Below are positions 17,451 through 24,872 of a stretch of 34,132 nt of DNA, in pieces. The stretch is from an uncultured Verrucomicrobia subdivision 3 bacterium (GTDB taxonomy: Bacteria; Verrucomicrobiota; Verrucomicrobiia; Limisphaerales; UBA11358). A program made the position numbers and the translations under genes. Position 1 is the first letter of the stretch, and each line of letters starts with the position of its first letter. The notes beneath the pieces are model-generated. The model did no database searches. It was not told the DNA's origin and saw only the letters and a list, made by a program, of their open reading frames with translations. Location: assembly GCA_903944085.1 (NCBI GenBank), contig CAJAQO010000265.1, forward strand, positions 1 through 34,132. The letters run 5' to 3'.

Positions 17451-18689
17451 CTGAATTTTATTTTCCAGCAACCTCGGTTTCCGCTCGTGCAGCGGCAGCC
17501 AGACGCGAAAGGTCGTGCCGCGCCCGACGTTGCTTTCCAGCTCGATCCGCCCGTTATGCGCGCGGACAATTCGTTGCACGATCATCAGGCCCAGGCCGCT
17601 GCCTTTTTTCTTGGTCGTGTAAAACGGTTCGAAAATGCGGTTGATCTGCTCCTGCGGGATGCCGCCGCCGGTGTCGCTCACGCTCACCCACACGTCGTCG
17701 CTCGTTTCGCCGGTTTGCAGCGTCAGCGTGCCGCCGGTGGTCATCGCCTGCATCGCGTTCTTCACCAGGTTCACCAGCACCTGTTGCAACTGCGTGGCGT
17801 CCACCGGCGTCGCGGTCAGGTTGCGCACCAGTTTGGCGGCCACTTTGACGCCGCGATTTTCAATTTCCGGCCGCAGCAGCTCCACGGTTTTCTCCACCAC
17901 GTCATTCAGCGAAAATAATTTCAACTGCACCGGCGCGGGCCGGATGGCACCGAGAAACTGCGTGACGATGTAATCCAGCCGGTTGATTTCGCCTTTCGCC
18001 ACGTCCAAATACTGCTCCAGTTTTTTGGCGATTTCCGTGGTGCCGGGCGCTGCGTGCGGCGTGACGCTGGAAGTTTTTTTGTCACGCATCACGTAGCCCT
18101 CGTCACGTTTCAACTTCTTCACCTCGCGCTCCATCAATTGCAGATGGATGTGCAGCGCGTTGAGCGGATTGCCGATTTCGTGCGCCACGCTCGCCGCGAG
18201 CAGCGTCAGCGCCTGAATGCGTTCGCTCTCGATGGCCTCGAATGTTTTTTGCCGCGCCTCGGTCGCATCGTGCAAAATCAGCGCCACGCCGGAACTGCCT
18301 TTCGCATCGCCATCCAGCGGCGCGGTGTAAAGCCGGAGAAAGCGCGGACGCGGATAATGAATTTCAAATTCGTGCCGCGTCACGTGCGCCCCGCCGGCGC
18401 GATCCGCGCGGGAAATTTTCCCCCAGTCCAACTCCGGCAGAATGTCCGCGATCCGCAAATCCTCCGCGCCCGGCTGCAAGCCGATCAGCCGCGTCACGGC
18501 CTGGTTGAAATAAATCACGCCGCCGGCCTCGTCCGCCACCAGCACGCCGTCTTCGATGGTATTGAACAGCGTGTCCAGAAAACTCCGTTCCTGCGCGAGC
18601 CGCTGGACGACGCTCTGCAAGCCTTCCGTGTCCAGCCGCCCGATGCGGCCAAGCACTTTGTCGAGAAAACTGGATTTGGTGACAGCCAT
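17430..18689 (-). CDS. PAS-domain sensor histidine kinase (NtrB/ZraS-like)
   Basis: The probable sensor of the two-component pair with the regulator at 15983. A short N-terminal coiled segment leads into a PAS domain (about 35-145: FNTIEDGVLVADEAGGVIYF). The phosphorylatable H170 is in the H-box ASVAHEIGNPLNALHIHLQLM. Next come the N-box NLVKNAMQAM, G1 DTGGGI, the F-box FEPFYTTKKKGSGLG and the G2 glycines. There is no membrane segment, so it should sense a cytoplasmic signal. Its C-terminal ATDAHR and stop codon come from a palindromic repeat, so the original 3' end has been replaced or extended. The start at 18689 faces the second 21-bp array, 90 bp away. Confidence 0.94.
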   Translation of the reverse strand: MAVTKSSFLDKVLGRIGRLDTEGLQSVVQRLAQERSFLDTLFNTIEDGVLVADEAGGVIYFNQAVTRLIGLQPGAEDLRIADILPELDWGKISRADRAGGAHVTRHEFEIHYPRPRFLRLYTAPLDGDAKGSSGVALILHDATEARQKTFEAIESERIQALTLLAASVAHEIGNPLNALHIHLQLMEREVKKLKRDEGYVMRDKKTSSVTPHAAPGTTEIAKKLEQYLDVAKGEINRLDYIVTQFLGAIRPAPVQLKLFSLNDVVEKTVELLRPEIENRGVKVAAKLVRNLTATPVDATQLQQVLVNLVKNAMQAMTTGGTLTLQTGETSDDVWVSVSDTGGGIPQEQINRIFEPFYTTKKKGSGLGLMIVQRIVRAHNGRIELESNVGRGTTFRVWLPLHERKPRLLENKIQATDAHR

Positions 18690-18779
18690 TGGTGAAAAAT
18701 CAAATTACTGAGTAGCAAAATGGCACAATCCAGTCGCTCGTCAAGCCTAAGCCAAGGGTTTTTATGGCACAACTCGGCT

Positions 18780-19009
18780 TGCGACGACCCGAATTCGACC
18801 TGCGACGGGCCAGATCGCACTTGCGACGCCTCACATTTGAGTTGCGACGGGTCAAATCCGAGTTGCGACGCCCCTGATCCGACTTGCGACGGGTCCAAAC
18901 CGACTTGCGACGCCTCGGATTCCATCTGCGACGGCTTGGACCGGTCTGCGACGGCAATAATGCGACTTGCGACGTCCCCAAACCGAGTTGCGACGGCTTG
19001 GCTTCCACC
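18780..19009. repeat. 21-bp degenerate tandem array, 11 units (type II, core TTGCGACG)
   Basis: Units start at 18780, 18801, 18822, 18843, 18864, 18885, 18906, 18927, 18947, 18968 and 18989; all are 21 bases except one of 20. Each begins with an invariant TGCGACG, usually preceded by T or C, then C/G and TC-rich bases; the remaining 10-12 bases vary. It lies in the divergent region between the histidine kinase (minus) and the unknown gene at 19346 (plus). The core is different from that of the type I array, but period and layout are the same. Heptad-periodic frames on both strands follow from the period and are not taken as genes. Confidence 0.93.
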
Positions 19010-19017
19010 CAAACCAG

Positions 19018-19087
19018 GCATTGCCCGCCGCCGGAGCGTCAGACGCGCAATGCCCCCGCAGCTTCGGAGTTCGCGTTTAACCGAAGC
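19018..19087. repeat. two hairpins after the type II array
   Basis: GGCATTGC at 19018-19025 pairs with GCAATGCC at 19047-19054, and GCTTCGG near 19060 pairs with CCGAAGC ending at 19087. They follow directly on the array and precede another palindrome; neither is followed by a T tract, so they are not simple terminators. Confidence 0.65.
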
Positions 19088-19112
19088 CAACGCAGGAAAC
19101 GAAGGTGCTGAC

Positions 19113-19187
19113 CTAATCTTAAGCTTGTTCTTAATCGTAATCGTGGTTTGCAGCGGATTAAGTTTACGCTGACGATTAGGATTACGA
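19113..19187. repeat. hexamer-built imperfect palindrome (TAATCG words)
   Basis: Left words TAATCT, TAAGCT, TGTTCT, TAATCG, TAATCG are mirrored on the right by GATTAAG, CGATTAG and GATTACG. It is a more degraded relative of the element at 4205-4285. Confidence 0.7.
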
Positions 19188-19345
19188 CCCTGCCGAAACG
19201 AAGGGCGACTGGCTTTTTCCAACGCGCGCGAAAACCGCCTTCGCGCTCCGTCCAAAATGGTTTGTCAATGGCAATCTTAAAAAAATGTTGCGACCCCGGA
19301 TGATCGGCGCATACTGCGGGTGAACCCGTAACGAATGGAAACAAT

Positions 19346-20029
19346 ATGAACGACCAAGAAAAAAGTCTCTTCACCGGCCTCACCACCACCGCCGCCTTCG
19401 GCGTCAAATATGCCGTGGACTTTACGTCCACCAGCGTCGCCGGACAACAATTCGCCATCATCAGTGACGCCATCGCCCAAACCGAAAAGCTCGGCGCGGC
19501 GCAATTTTCCGGCGCGGGGCAGAAGCACAGCGGCGTGATGACCCTGGCCACCGCGCGCCATCTGCTCCACGACGACCTGCGGGGCATCAACCGCGCCGCG
19601 CATTCGCTGCTGCTGCTTGGCACGCCCGGCTTGGCCGGCAAATTTCTCATGCCGCACAACAACGGCGACGTGGCGCTGCTCAACGCCGCCAATGCCTTTG
19701 CCACGGACGCCGTGCCGTTCACCGCCGCCATGATCAGCGTGGGCTTATCGGCGGATTTCATCACGCATCTGACGGACGATATTGCGGGTTTCAAAGCCGC
19801 CGGCGCCGTCAAGGGCGCAGGCGCGGGCGCGCAATCCGGCGCGACCGGCGGCCTGGGCGACACCTTGCATCAGGCGGTGATTGCCCTGCACATTTTGGAA
19901 AACATCGTGCCCACGGTTTATAAAAACGATCCGGCCAAACTGGCCGAATGGGTCACCGCCAGCCATGTGCAACGCCACGCGCCCGTGGCGCGCGCGCAAA
20001 AACCGGCCGCCCCGCCGCCGGCGAAGTGA
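19346..20029 (+). CDS. protein of unknown function, paralogue of the gene at 8431
   Basis: A 227-residue, Ala/Gly-rich, helical protein with no clear signal peptide and no named family that I recognise. The C-terminal segment ILENIVPTVYKNDPAKLAEW matches the end of the protein at 8431 in its TVY-x-N-x-P-x-KLA-x-W core and the following AS-x-V. The middle TPGLAGKFLMPHNNGDV also aligns. Both proteins end in a Pro/Ala-rich tail. A GGA eight bases before the ATG at 19346 is a plausible ribosome-binding site. The gene lies 336 bp downstream of the type II 21-bp array with no gene between, so the array may be in its regulatory region. A strong inverted repeat follows its stop. Confidence 0.75.
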   Translation: MNDQEKSLFTGLTTTAAFGVKYAVDFTSTSVAGQQFAIISDAIAQTEKLGAAQFSGAGQKHSGVMTLATARHLLHDDLRGINRAAHSLLLLGTPGLAGKFLMPHNNGDVALLNAANAFATDAVPFTAAMISVGLSADFITHLTDDIAGFKAAGAVKGAGAGAQSGATGGLGDTLHQAVIALHILENIVPTVYKNDPAKLAEWVTASHVQRHAPVARAQKPAAPPPAK

Positions 20030-20034
20030 AATTA

Positions 20035-20073
20035 TTTTGCCGCCATTCCCGCCCGCCGGCACTGGCGGCAAAA
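20035..20073. terminator. 11-bp perfect inverted repeat after the unknown gene
   Basis: TTTTGCCGCCA at 20035-20045 pairs perfectly with TGGCGGCAAAA at 20063-20073 around a 17-base loop, starting 6 bp after the stop at 20029. The plus-strand transcript lacks a T tract after the stem, so termination is likely but not certain; it could also be a repeat element. Confidence 0.5.
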
Positions 20074-20208
20074 CGTCCAAACGCCAGGCTCGCGAAGGTA
20101 TTTCAACCGAAAACAGATCAAACCATGAAGCGAGACCGGCGGCAAAGTTTGCAGCTAACTTACTATTAGGAGGCGGTGAGTCCCACCACAAACAATAGAC
20201 ACATAAAT
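20074..20208. other. leader region of the CTERM-type gene with a misplaced Shine-Dalgarno
   Basis: A perfect AGGAGG is at 20168-20173 but the preferred ATG is 36 bases further on and the only nearer start, GTG at 20176, is just 2 bases away. No open frame with a well-spaced start follows it. A -10-like TACTAT is at 20161-20166. Confidence 0.4.
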
Positions 20209-20910
20209 ATGAAAATAATAAAGACTGGCGAACTAATCGCGTTGGGTATGGCTCTATTAAACATTAGTGCCAACGCCATACCTATATCGGTCAATTATAG
20301 TGCGTCTGGATACGCGCTCGGAAGTGTCAGTCAGACCGCCACTATTAATTCAGGACAGCAGGATTTTATTTCACTTGGCCCAGATGGACAGCCCCTTTTC
20401 GATGTGAATTTTGGCACCAGTCTCATTACCATCACCGCCTTGAGAAGCTTGCAGGAGCCTGGTAGTTCAACTTATTTTCAATTTAATTGGGATTTTGGGC
20501 TGTCTCCTTCTGGGGGAATATATTTTGGTAACGCCAGCTTGCTTTCCTCCACTTTGTTTTCTGTCCCGCCATTTACGTTTCCAGTATATCCGAATGTCAG
20601 CCTTAATTCTGCTAATCAGGACTTAGGGGTATCCCTGTTTCTGACCGGCGGTGGCAACGGCTTCCCAACAGTAAATGGTGGTGGTGCGGCAGTTATAACC
20701 TACTCAGCTGTTCCTGATATATGTCCTACTGGTGTATTGTTAGCTGTCAGTATGATTTTGTTAATTATATTGAGATTCGTAGTGAAGCAGCCTAACCAGA
20801 GCCTGCCGTTGGCGCTGGCTGTTCCGCAGTTCACGCCGCGTGTCGGCGGTGGTTCAGCTTGCTACAGCAGCGGTGAGCAACTCACAACCAAAGCACAAAA
20901 CATAAAATAA
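20209..20910 (+). CDS. secreted protein with probable VPD-type CTERM sorting region
   Basis: An extracytoplasmic protein of 233 residues, body rich in Ser/Asn/Gly beta strands. The N-terminus (MKIIKTGELIALGMALLNISANA) is a signal peptide, so I prefer the ATG at 20209 to the GTG at 20176. Near the C-terminus VPDICPTGVLLAVSMILLII (from residue 168) followed by LRFVVK has the order short VPD motif, membrane helix, basic residues seen in exosortase substrates of the PEP-CTERM/VPDSG class. Unlike typical members, about 40 residues follow the basic cluster. The body is clearly richer in A+T than its neighbours while this tail is GC-rich, so the tail may be a later addition or read-through. Exosortase itself is not in the window. 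Function unknown. Confidence 0.7.
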   Translation: MKIIKTGELIALGMALLNISANAIPISVNYSASGYALGSVSQTATINSGQQDFISLGPDGQPLFDVNFGTSLITITALRSLQEPGSSTYFQFNWDFGLSPSGGIYFGNASLLSSTLFSVPPFTFPVYPNVSLNSANQDLGVSLFLTGGGNGFPTVNGGGAAVITYSAVPDICPTGVLLAVSMILLIILRFVVKQPNQSLPLALAVPQFTPRVGGGSACYSSGEQLTTKAQNIK

Positions 20911-20916
20911 AATCGC

Positions 20917-21135
20917 ATGAAAAAATCAATCCTTCCGGCATTGGTCGGTCTTTTGGCCATGACGCTGCTCACCAGCTGCGTGGGCGGCGTGGCTCTCGGC
21001 GGCGGCACGAAAACCACCACCAACGCCCCGACGGTCGGACAACAACTGATTGATTTGCAAAAAGCCAAAGCTGCCGGAGCGATCACGGACGCCGAGTATC
21101 AGGCTCAAAAGGAAAAAATTCTCAACGCGAAGTGA
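20917..21135 (+). CDS. small SHOCT-domain lipoprotein
   Basis: A 72-residue lipoprotein. The signal peptide MKKSILPALVGLLAMTLLTS ends in a lipobox (LLTSC), so it should be lipidated at Cys21 and anchored in a membrane. The C-terminal 28 residues (LIDLQKAKAAGAITDAEYQA followed by QKEKIL) are a SHOCT domain, a short helical module with the GAIT-x-x-EY core, often at protein ends and presumed to mediate oligomerisation. It starts 6 bp after the preceding stop, so the two genes are probably co-transcribed. Specific role unknown. Confidence 0.88.
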   Translation: MKKSILPALVGLLAMTLLTSCVGGVALGGGTKTTTNAPTVGQQLIDLQKAKAAGAITDAEYQAQKEKILNAK

Positions 21136-21198
21136 GCGCTGCCAACCCCGATCAAGCCCGGCCACGAATCATTTCCGGTGCTTCCGCTTGCGTGGCGT

Positions 21199-21356
21199 CA
21201 GGCATCCCTGCCCGACGTAGAGGGCGGCATCCCTGCCGCCCGGAAAAAAGTGCGGACAGGCAGACGACGAAACAATTTTCAACTCACTTGGAAATGCGCG
21301 CGGTTTTGTCCGCCGGGCTGGAAGCCCGGCTCTACGGCAGGCAGGATGCCTGCCGC
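21199..21356. mobile_element. 158-bp MITE-like element with nested hairpins
   Basis: The ends are inverted copies: the left arm has AGGCATCCCTGCC...CGTAGAG and the right arm the complement of AGGCATCCTGCC...CGTAGAG. Inside are perfect hairpins GGGCGGCA/TGCCGCCC (21222-21241, loop TCCC), GCCGGGCT/AGCCCGGC (21312-21330, loop GGA) and GGCAGGCA/TGCCTGCC (21336-21354, loop GGA). It fills most of the 276-bp gap between the lipoprotein and phosphotransacetylase genes and has no coding capacity of its own. Confidence 0.85.
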
Positions 21357-21411
21357 CACAACACCGTCAAATTGGTTTTGCAGTTTGCCATTTGACGGCT
21401 AACTTACGGCC

Positions 21412-22467
21412 ATGCGTTTCATCGGCAATGTCATCGAAAAATTGCAGCGGCACCCCAAGCGCGTGGTGTTCCCGGAAGGCGAGGAGCCGCGCATCTTGCA
21501 GGCGGCGCGGCAGTTTCAGGCGTTGCGGCTGGGCGCGCCCATCGTGCTCGGCGAACCGGCCAAAATCAAGGCGGTGGCCGAGGATTTGAAAATTTCCCTC
21601 GACGGCATCCGCATCATCAATCCCGCCACCAGCGAGGACGCGGAGAATTTTGCGCAGCGCTTTTACCGCGTGCGCCGCGAAAAAGGCCTGCGCCAGACCG
21701 AGGCGCGCGAGGCGATGCTCCAGCCGAATTATTACGGCGCGATGATGCTGGCGATGCATCAGGCGGACGGCCTGGTGTCCGGCGCGTCGCACATCACCGG
21801 CAGCGTGCTGCGGCCGCTGTTTCAGATCGTCCGGGCCGCGCCGGACATTGACGCCGTGTCGAGCTGCATGGTCATGGAGGTCGAAGACACGCGCATCGGC
21901 GAAAACGGCGTGCTCTTCATGGCGGACTGCGGGGTGATTCCCGAACCGAATGTGGACCAGCTCGCGGACATCGCCGTTTCCATGGCGCGACTCGCGCGGC
22001 ACATGCTCGGCGTCAAATCGCGCGTGGCGATGTTGTCGTTTTCAACGAAAGGCAGCAGCGGGGCGCATCCGTCCATCGGCAAGATGCAGGCGGCGACCGC
22101 GCTGGCCCGCAACAAGGCCGCGCTGATGAACATCGAGGCGGATTTCGACGGCGAGCTGCAGGTGGACGCCGCGCTGGTGCCGGAAATTGCGTCGCGCAAG
22201 CTGCACGACAGCCACGTCGCCGGCCGCGCGAACGTGCTGATTTTTCCCGATCTGAATTCCGGCAACATCGCCAGCAAGCTCGTCGGCCTGGTCGGCCACG
22301 CGAATTCCTACGGCCAGGTTTTGCTCGGCCTCAACCGCCCGGCCGCCGATGTTTCGCGCGGCTCCACGCCGCATGACATCCTCGGCGTGGCGGCGATTAT
22401 CGGCGTGCAGGCGACGGATTACCAAAAACTTTATCCGGGCGCGGACAAGCATCTGCCGGGCGAGTGA
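21412..22467 (+). CDS. pta: phosphate acetyltransferase (catalytic domain only)
   Basis: It interconverts acetyl-CoA and acetyl phosphate. At 351 residues it is the short, catalytic-domain form of the PTA_PTB family. Family blocks seen include VVFPEGEEPRILQAARQF, NYYGAMMLAMHQADGLVSGA, SFSTKGSSGAHPSIGKM, DGELQVDAALVPEIASRKL and VLIFPDLNSGNIASKL. In E. coli Pta this domain follows an N-terminal BioD-like and DRTGG region; here that region is a separate gene starting 93 bp downstream. A TAACTT resembling a -10 element is 6 bases before the ATG and there is no Shine-Dalgarno sequence. No acetate kinase gene is next to it. Confidence 0.95.
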   Translation: MRFIGNVIEKLQRHPKRVVFPEGEEPRILQAARQFQALRLGAPIVLGEPAKIKAVAEDLKISLDGIRIINPATSEDAENFAQRFYRVRREKGLRQTEAREAMLQPNYYGAMMLAMHQADGLVSGASHITGSVLRPLFQIVRAAPDIDAVSSCMVMEVEDTRIGENGVLFMADCGVIPEPNVDQLADIAVSMARLARHMLGVKSRVAMLSFSTKGSSGAHPSIGKMQAATALARNKAALMNIEADFDGELQVDAALVPEIASRKLHDSHVAGRANVLIFPDLNSGNIASKLVGLVGHANSYGQVLLGLNRPAADVSRGSTPHDILGVAAIIGVQATDYQKLYPGADKHLPGE

Positions 22468-22469
22468 CA

Positions 22470-22560
22470 ATGCAAAATGAAAAATTAAAAATGCAAAATG
22501 GAGAACGCCGTCCGCGCCTTTGCAATTTTTAATTTTTAATTTTTAATTTTTAATTTTTAA
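22470..22560. repeat. heptamer-word palindrome (AATTTTT / TGCAAAA)
   Basis: The left half consists of seven-base words TGCAAAA, TGAAAAA, TTAAAAA, TGCAAAA; the right half of TTTGCAATTTTT followed by five tandem AATTTTT words up to 22560. The halves are complementary over most of their length and are separated by a GC-rich core near 22502-22519. The last word abuts the TTG start of the next gene, so that gene's leader is made entirely of repeat. Confidence 0.85.
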
Positions 22561-23655
22561 TTGAACACCACCACGCCCCGCGTCTTCATCGCCGCCACGC
22601 GCCAGAACGACGGCAAGACCACCACGTCGCTCGGCCTCATCGCCGCGCTGCAAAAGCATTTTCCGCGCATCGGTTACATCAAGCCCGTCGGCCAGCGCTT
22701 CGTCGAGATTGAGGAGCAGAAAATTGACGAGGATTCCGTGCTGATGGATTCGGTGTATCAGCTCAACTGCCCGCTGGTGGACATGAGCCCCATCGCGGTC
22801 GAGCCGGCGTTCACGCGCAAATATCTTCAGTCGGCCAACAACGAGGCGCTCGTCAAAAAAATCCAAAATTCCTTCGACCGGGTTTCGTGGGAAAAAGATT
22901 TTGTGCTGTGCGAAGGTTCCGGCCACGCGGGCGTCGGCTCGGTGTTTGACTTGTCCAACGCGCAGGTCGCAAAAACGCTCGGCTGCAAAGTCATCATTGT
23001 TTCCCAGGGCGGCATCGGCAAGCCGATTGATGAAGTCTGTTTGAACCAGGCGCTGTTTGAAAAGGAAGGCGTCGAGATCATTGGCGTCATCATCAACAAG
23101 GTGCATGTGGAAAAAATCCCAGAGATCACCCGGTTCGTTCGCAGCGGATTGAAACGCAAAGGTCTCGACCTGCTTGGCGTCCTGCCGCACGAACAGCTCT
23201 TGTCTAATCCGACCGTGGACTTGATCCGCGAAGAACTGCGCGCCGAATTGCTCAACCAGCCGCCCACGCTCGACACGCTGGTCGAGGACGTGGTAGTCGG
23301 CGCGATGGGCGCGCAGAATGCGATGCAGTTTTTCAAGCGCGGCACGCTGCTCATCACACCCGGCGACCGCGAAGATATTTTGCTTGCCGCCGGTGCCACG
23401 ACCGCGCCGAACAGCGACGAAAAAATGGCCGGCATCGTTTTGACCGGCGGCTTGCGGCCGAGCGACAGCGTGTTGAAAGCATTGCAAACATTGCCGATTC
23501 CCGTGCTGCTGGCGAAAGCGGACAGCTATCAGGTCGCCTCCAAAGTTCACAACCTCACCGTGAAAACGCGTCCGACCGATGCCAAAAAAATCGCGCTCAT
23601 CCGCGACATCGTCGCCCGGCATATCAACGTCAAAAAAATAATTGATGCCCTTTGA
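22561..23655 (+). CDS. stand-alone BioD-like P-loop + DRTGG protein (Pta regulatory half)
   Basis: A 364-residue protein with an N-terminal dethiobiotin-synthetase-like P-loop domain (TRQNDGKTTTSLGLIAALQK, then GYIKPVGQR and LCEGSGHAGVGS) and a C-terminal DRTGG domain (about 215-330, including LLITPGDREDILLAA and IVLTGGLRPSDSVLKAL). This is the architecture found N-terminal to the catalytic domain in long phosphotransacetylases, where it is linked to regulation and oligomerisation. Its position after a short pta suggests it is the regulatory partner. The start is a TTG directly after a repeat; no ATG is available before the conserved P-loop and no ribosome-binding site is visible, so expression may be low or leader-independent. 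Confidence 0.85.
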   Translation: MNTTTPRVFIAATRQNDGKTTTSLGLIAALQKHFPRIGYIKPVGQRFVEIEEQKIDEDSVLMDSVYQLNCPLVDMSPIAVEPAFTRKYLQSANNEALVKKIQNSFDRVSWEKDFVLCEGSGHAGVGSVFDLSNAQVAKTLGCKVIIVSQGGIGKPIDEVCLNQALFEKEGVEIIGVIINKVHVEKIPEITRFVRSGLKRKGLDLLGVLPHEQLLSNPTVDLIREELRAELLNQPPTLDTLVEDVVVGAMGAQNAMQFFKRGTLLITPGDREDILLAAGATTAPNSDEKMAGIVLTGGLRPSDSVLKALQTLPIPVLLAKADSYQVASKVHNLTVKTRPTDAKKIALIRDIVARHINVKKIIDAL

Positions 23656-23659
23656 TTTT

Positions 23660-24748
23660 ATGTCACTACCGTTTAATCCGTTTCTAAAAACCTTGCCGAC
23701 ATACCAACCGGGCCGGCCGATCGAAGAAGTTGCGCGCGAATTGAATTTGCCGGTGCAATCCATCATCAAGGTCGCGTCGAATGAAAATCCGTTCGGCCCG
23801 TCGCCGCTCGCCTTGGCCGCGATGCAGAAGGCACTGCCCGGCGTGAATCTTTATCCCGATGGCAACGCATTTTATCTCAAACAAAAACTCGCGGCGAAAC
23901 TCGGCGTGGAAACGGCGAACCTCGTGCTCGGCAACGGCTCGAATGAAATCATCGAATTTGTCGGCCACGCCTTGCTCGGGCCGGACACCAATATCGTCGT
24001 GTCGCAATATTGTTTTGCGATTTATCCCATCGTGGCGAAAATGTTCGGCGCGCAGGTCATCACGGTGCCGGCGAAAAATTACGGCCACGATCTGCCCGCG
24101 ATGCTCAGGGCCATCACGCCGCGCACGCGGATCGTTTTCGTCGCCAATCCGAACAACCCCACCGGCACGCTCGCGTCGCGCGAGGAGCTGATCAAATTCG
24201 TCAACGATGTTCCCGATAACGTGCTGCTGGTGATGGATGAGGCTTACATCGAATTTCTGGACGAGCCGGTGGATTTGGTGCCGCTGATCCGTCTCGGCGC
24301 GCGGAAGAACCTGATTTTGATGCGGACGTTTTCGAAGATTTACGGGCTGGCCGGCTTGCGCATCGGCTACGGCATCGCCGCGCCGGAACTGGTTTCTGCG
24401 CTGGAAAAAATCCGGCAGCCGTTCAACGCCAACCTGCTCGCGCAGACCGCCGCGCTGGCGGCGCTGGATGACGACGAGCACGTCCGTCGGACGCGCCAGA
24501 ACAATTTCAACGGGCTGGAATTTTTCATGCAGGCGTTTCGGGAATTGAAACTGGAATACGTCCCGTCGTTTGCCAACTTCATTCTGGTGCGCGTCGGCGA
24601 AGGCCAGAAGGTTTTTGACGCGATGCAAAAGTCCGGCGTCATCACGCGGCCAATGGGCGGCTATCAACTGCCGGAATGGATCCGCATTTCCGTCGGCACG
24701 CCCAAGGAAAACGAACGCTGCCTGCAGGTTTTGAAAAGCGTGCGTTGA
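23660..24748 (+). CDS. hisC: histidinol-phosphate aminotransferase
   Basis: A PLP-dependent class II aminotransferase of histidine synthesis; related proteins may also act on aromatic substrates. Blocks seen: SNENPFGPSPLA, LYPDGNAFYLKQKLA, GNGSNEIIEF, ANPNNPTGT, VMDEAYIEFLD, and the Schiff-base lysine in RTFSKIYGLAGLRIGYG. The C-terminal RPMGGYQLPEWIRISVG is also typical. The ATG at 23660, 4 bp after the preceding stop, gives MSLPFNPFLKTLPTYQPGRP; an ATG at 23645 or a TTG at 23642, overlapping the upstream gene, are alternatives. The close spacing indicates co-transcription with the BioD/DRTGG gene. No other his gene is in the window. Confidence 0.93.
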   Translation: MSLPFNPFLKTLPTYQPGRPIEEVARELNLPVQSIIKVASNENPFGPSPLALAAMQKALPGVNLYPDGNAFYLKQKLAAKLGVETANLVLGNGSNEIIEFVGHALLGPDTNIVVSQYCFAIYPIVAKMFGAQVITVPAKNYGHDLPAMLRAITPRTRIVFVANPNNPTGTLASREELIKFVNDVPDNVLLVMDEAYIEFLDEPVDLVPLIRLGARKNLILMRTFSKIYGLAGLRIGYGIAAPELVSALEKIRQPFNANLLAQTAALAALDDDEHVRRTRQNNFNGLEFFMQAFRELKLEYVPSFANFILVRVGEGQKVFDAMQKSGVITRPMGGYQLPEWIRISVGTPKENERCLQVLKSVR

Positions 24749-24872
24749 CCCGGCCGGCGGCAGGTTTCCCCCTGCAACCGCAGCCAGTCAGCACAAACAA
24801 TTCTGCTGTCCGAATTAATCTTGCCTTGCCGCTGGTAAATTTGTATTTGCCCGGCAGTTTAGTGAGGCATTT

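Noticed and set aside
18720-19172. 150-codon plus-strand frame with repeated CDG-x-x-x-x heptads
   Set aside because: It is the translation of the type II array followed by hairpins; the repeated pattern follows the DNA core TGCGACG and the opposite strand is equally open.
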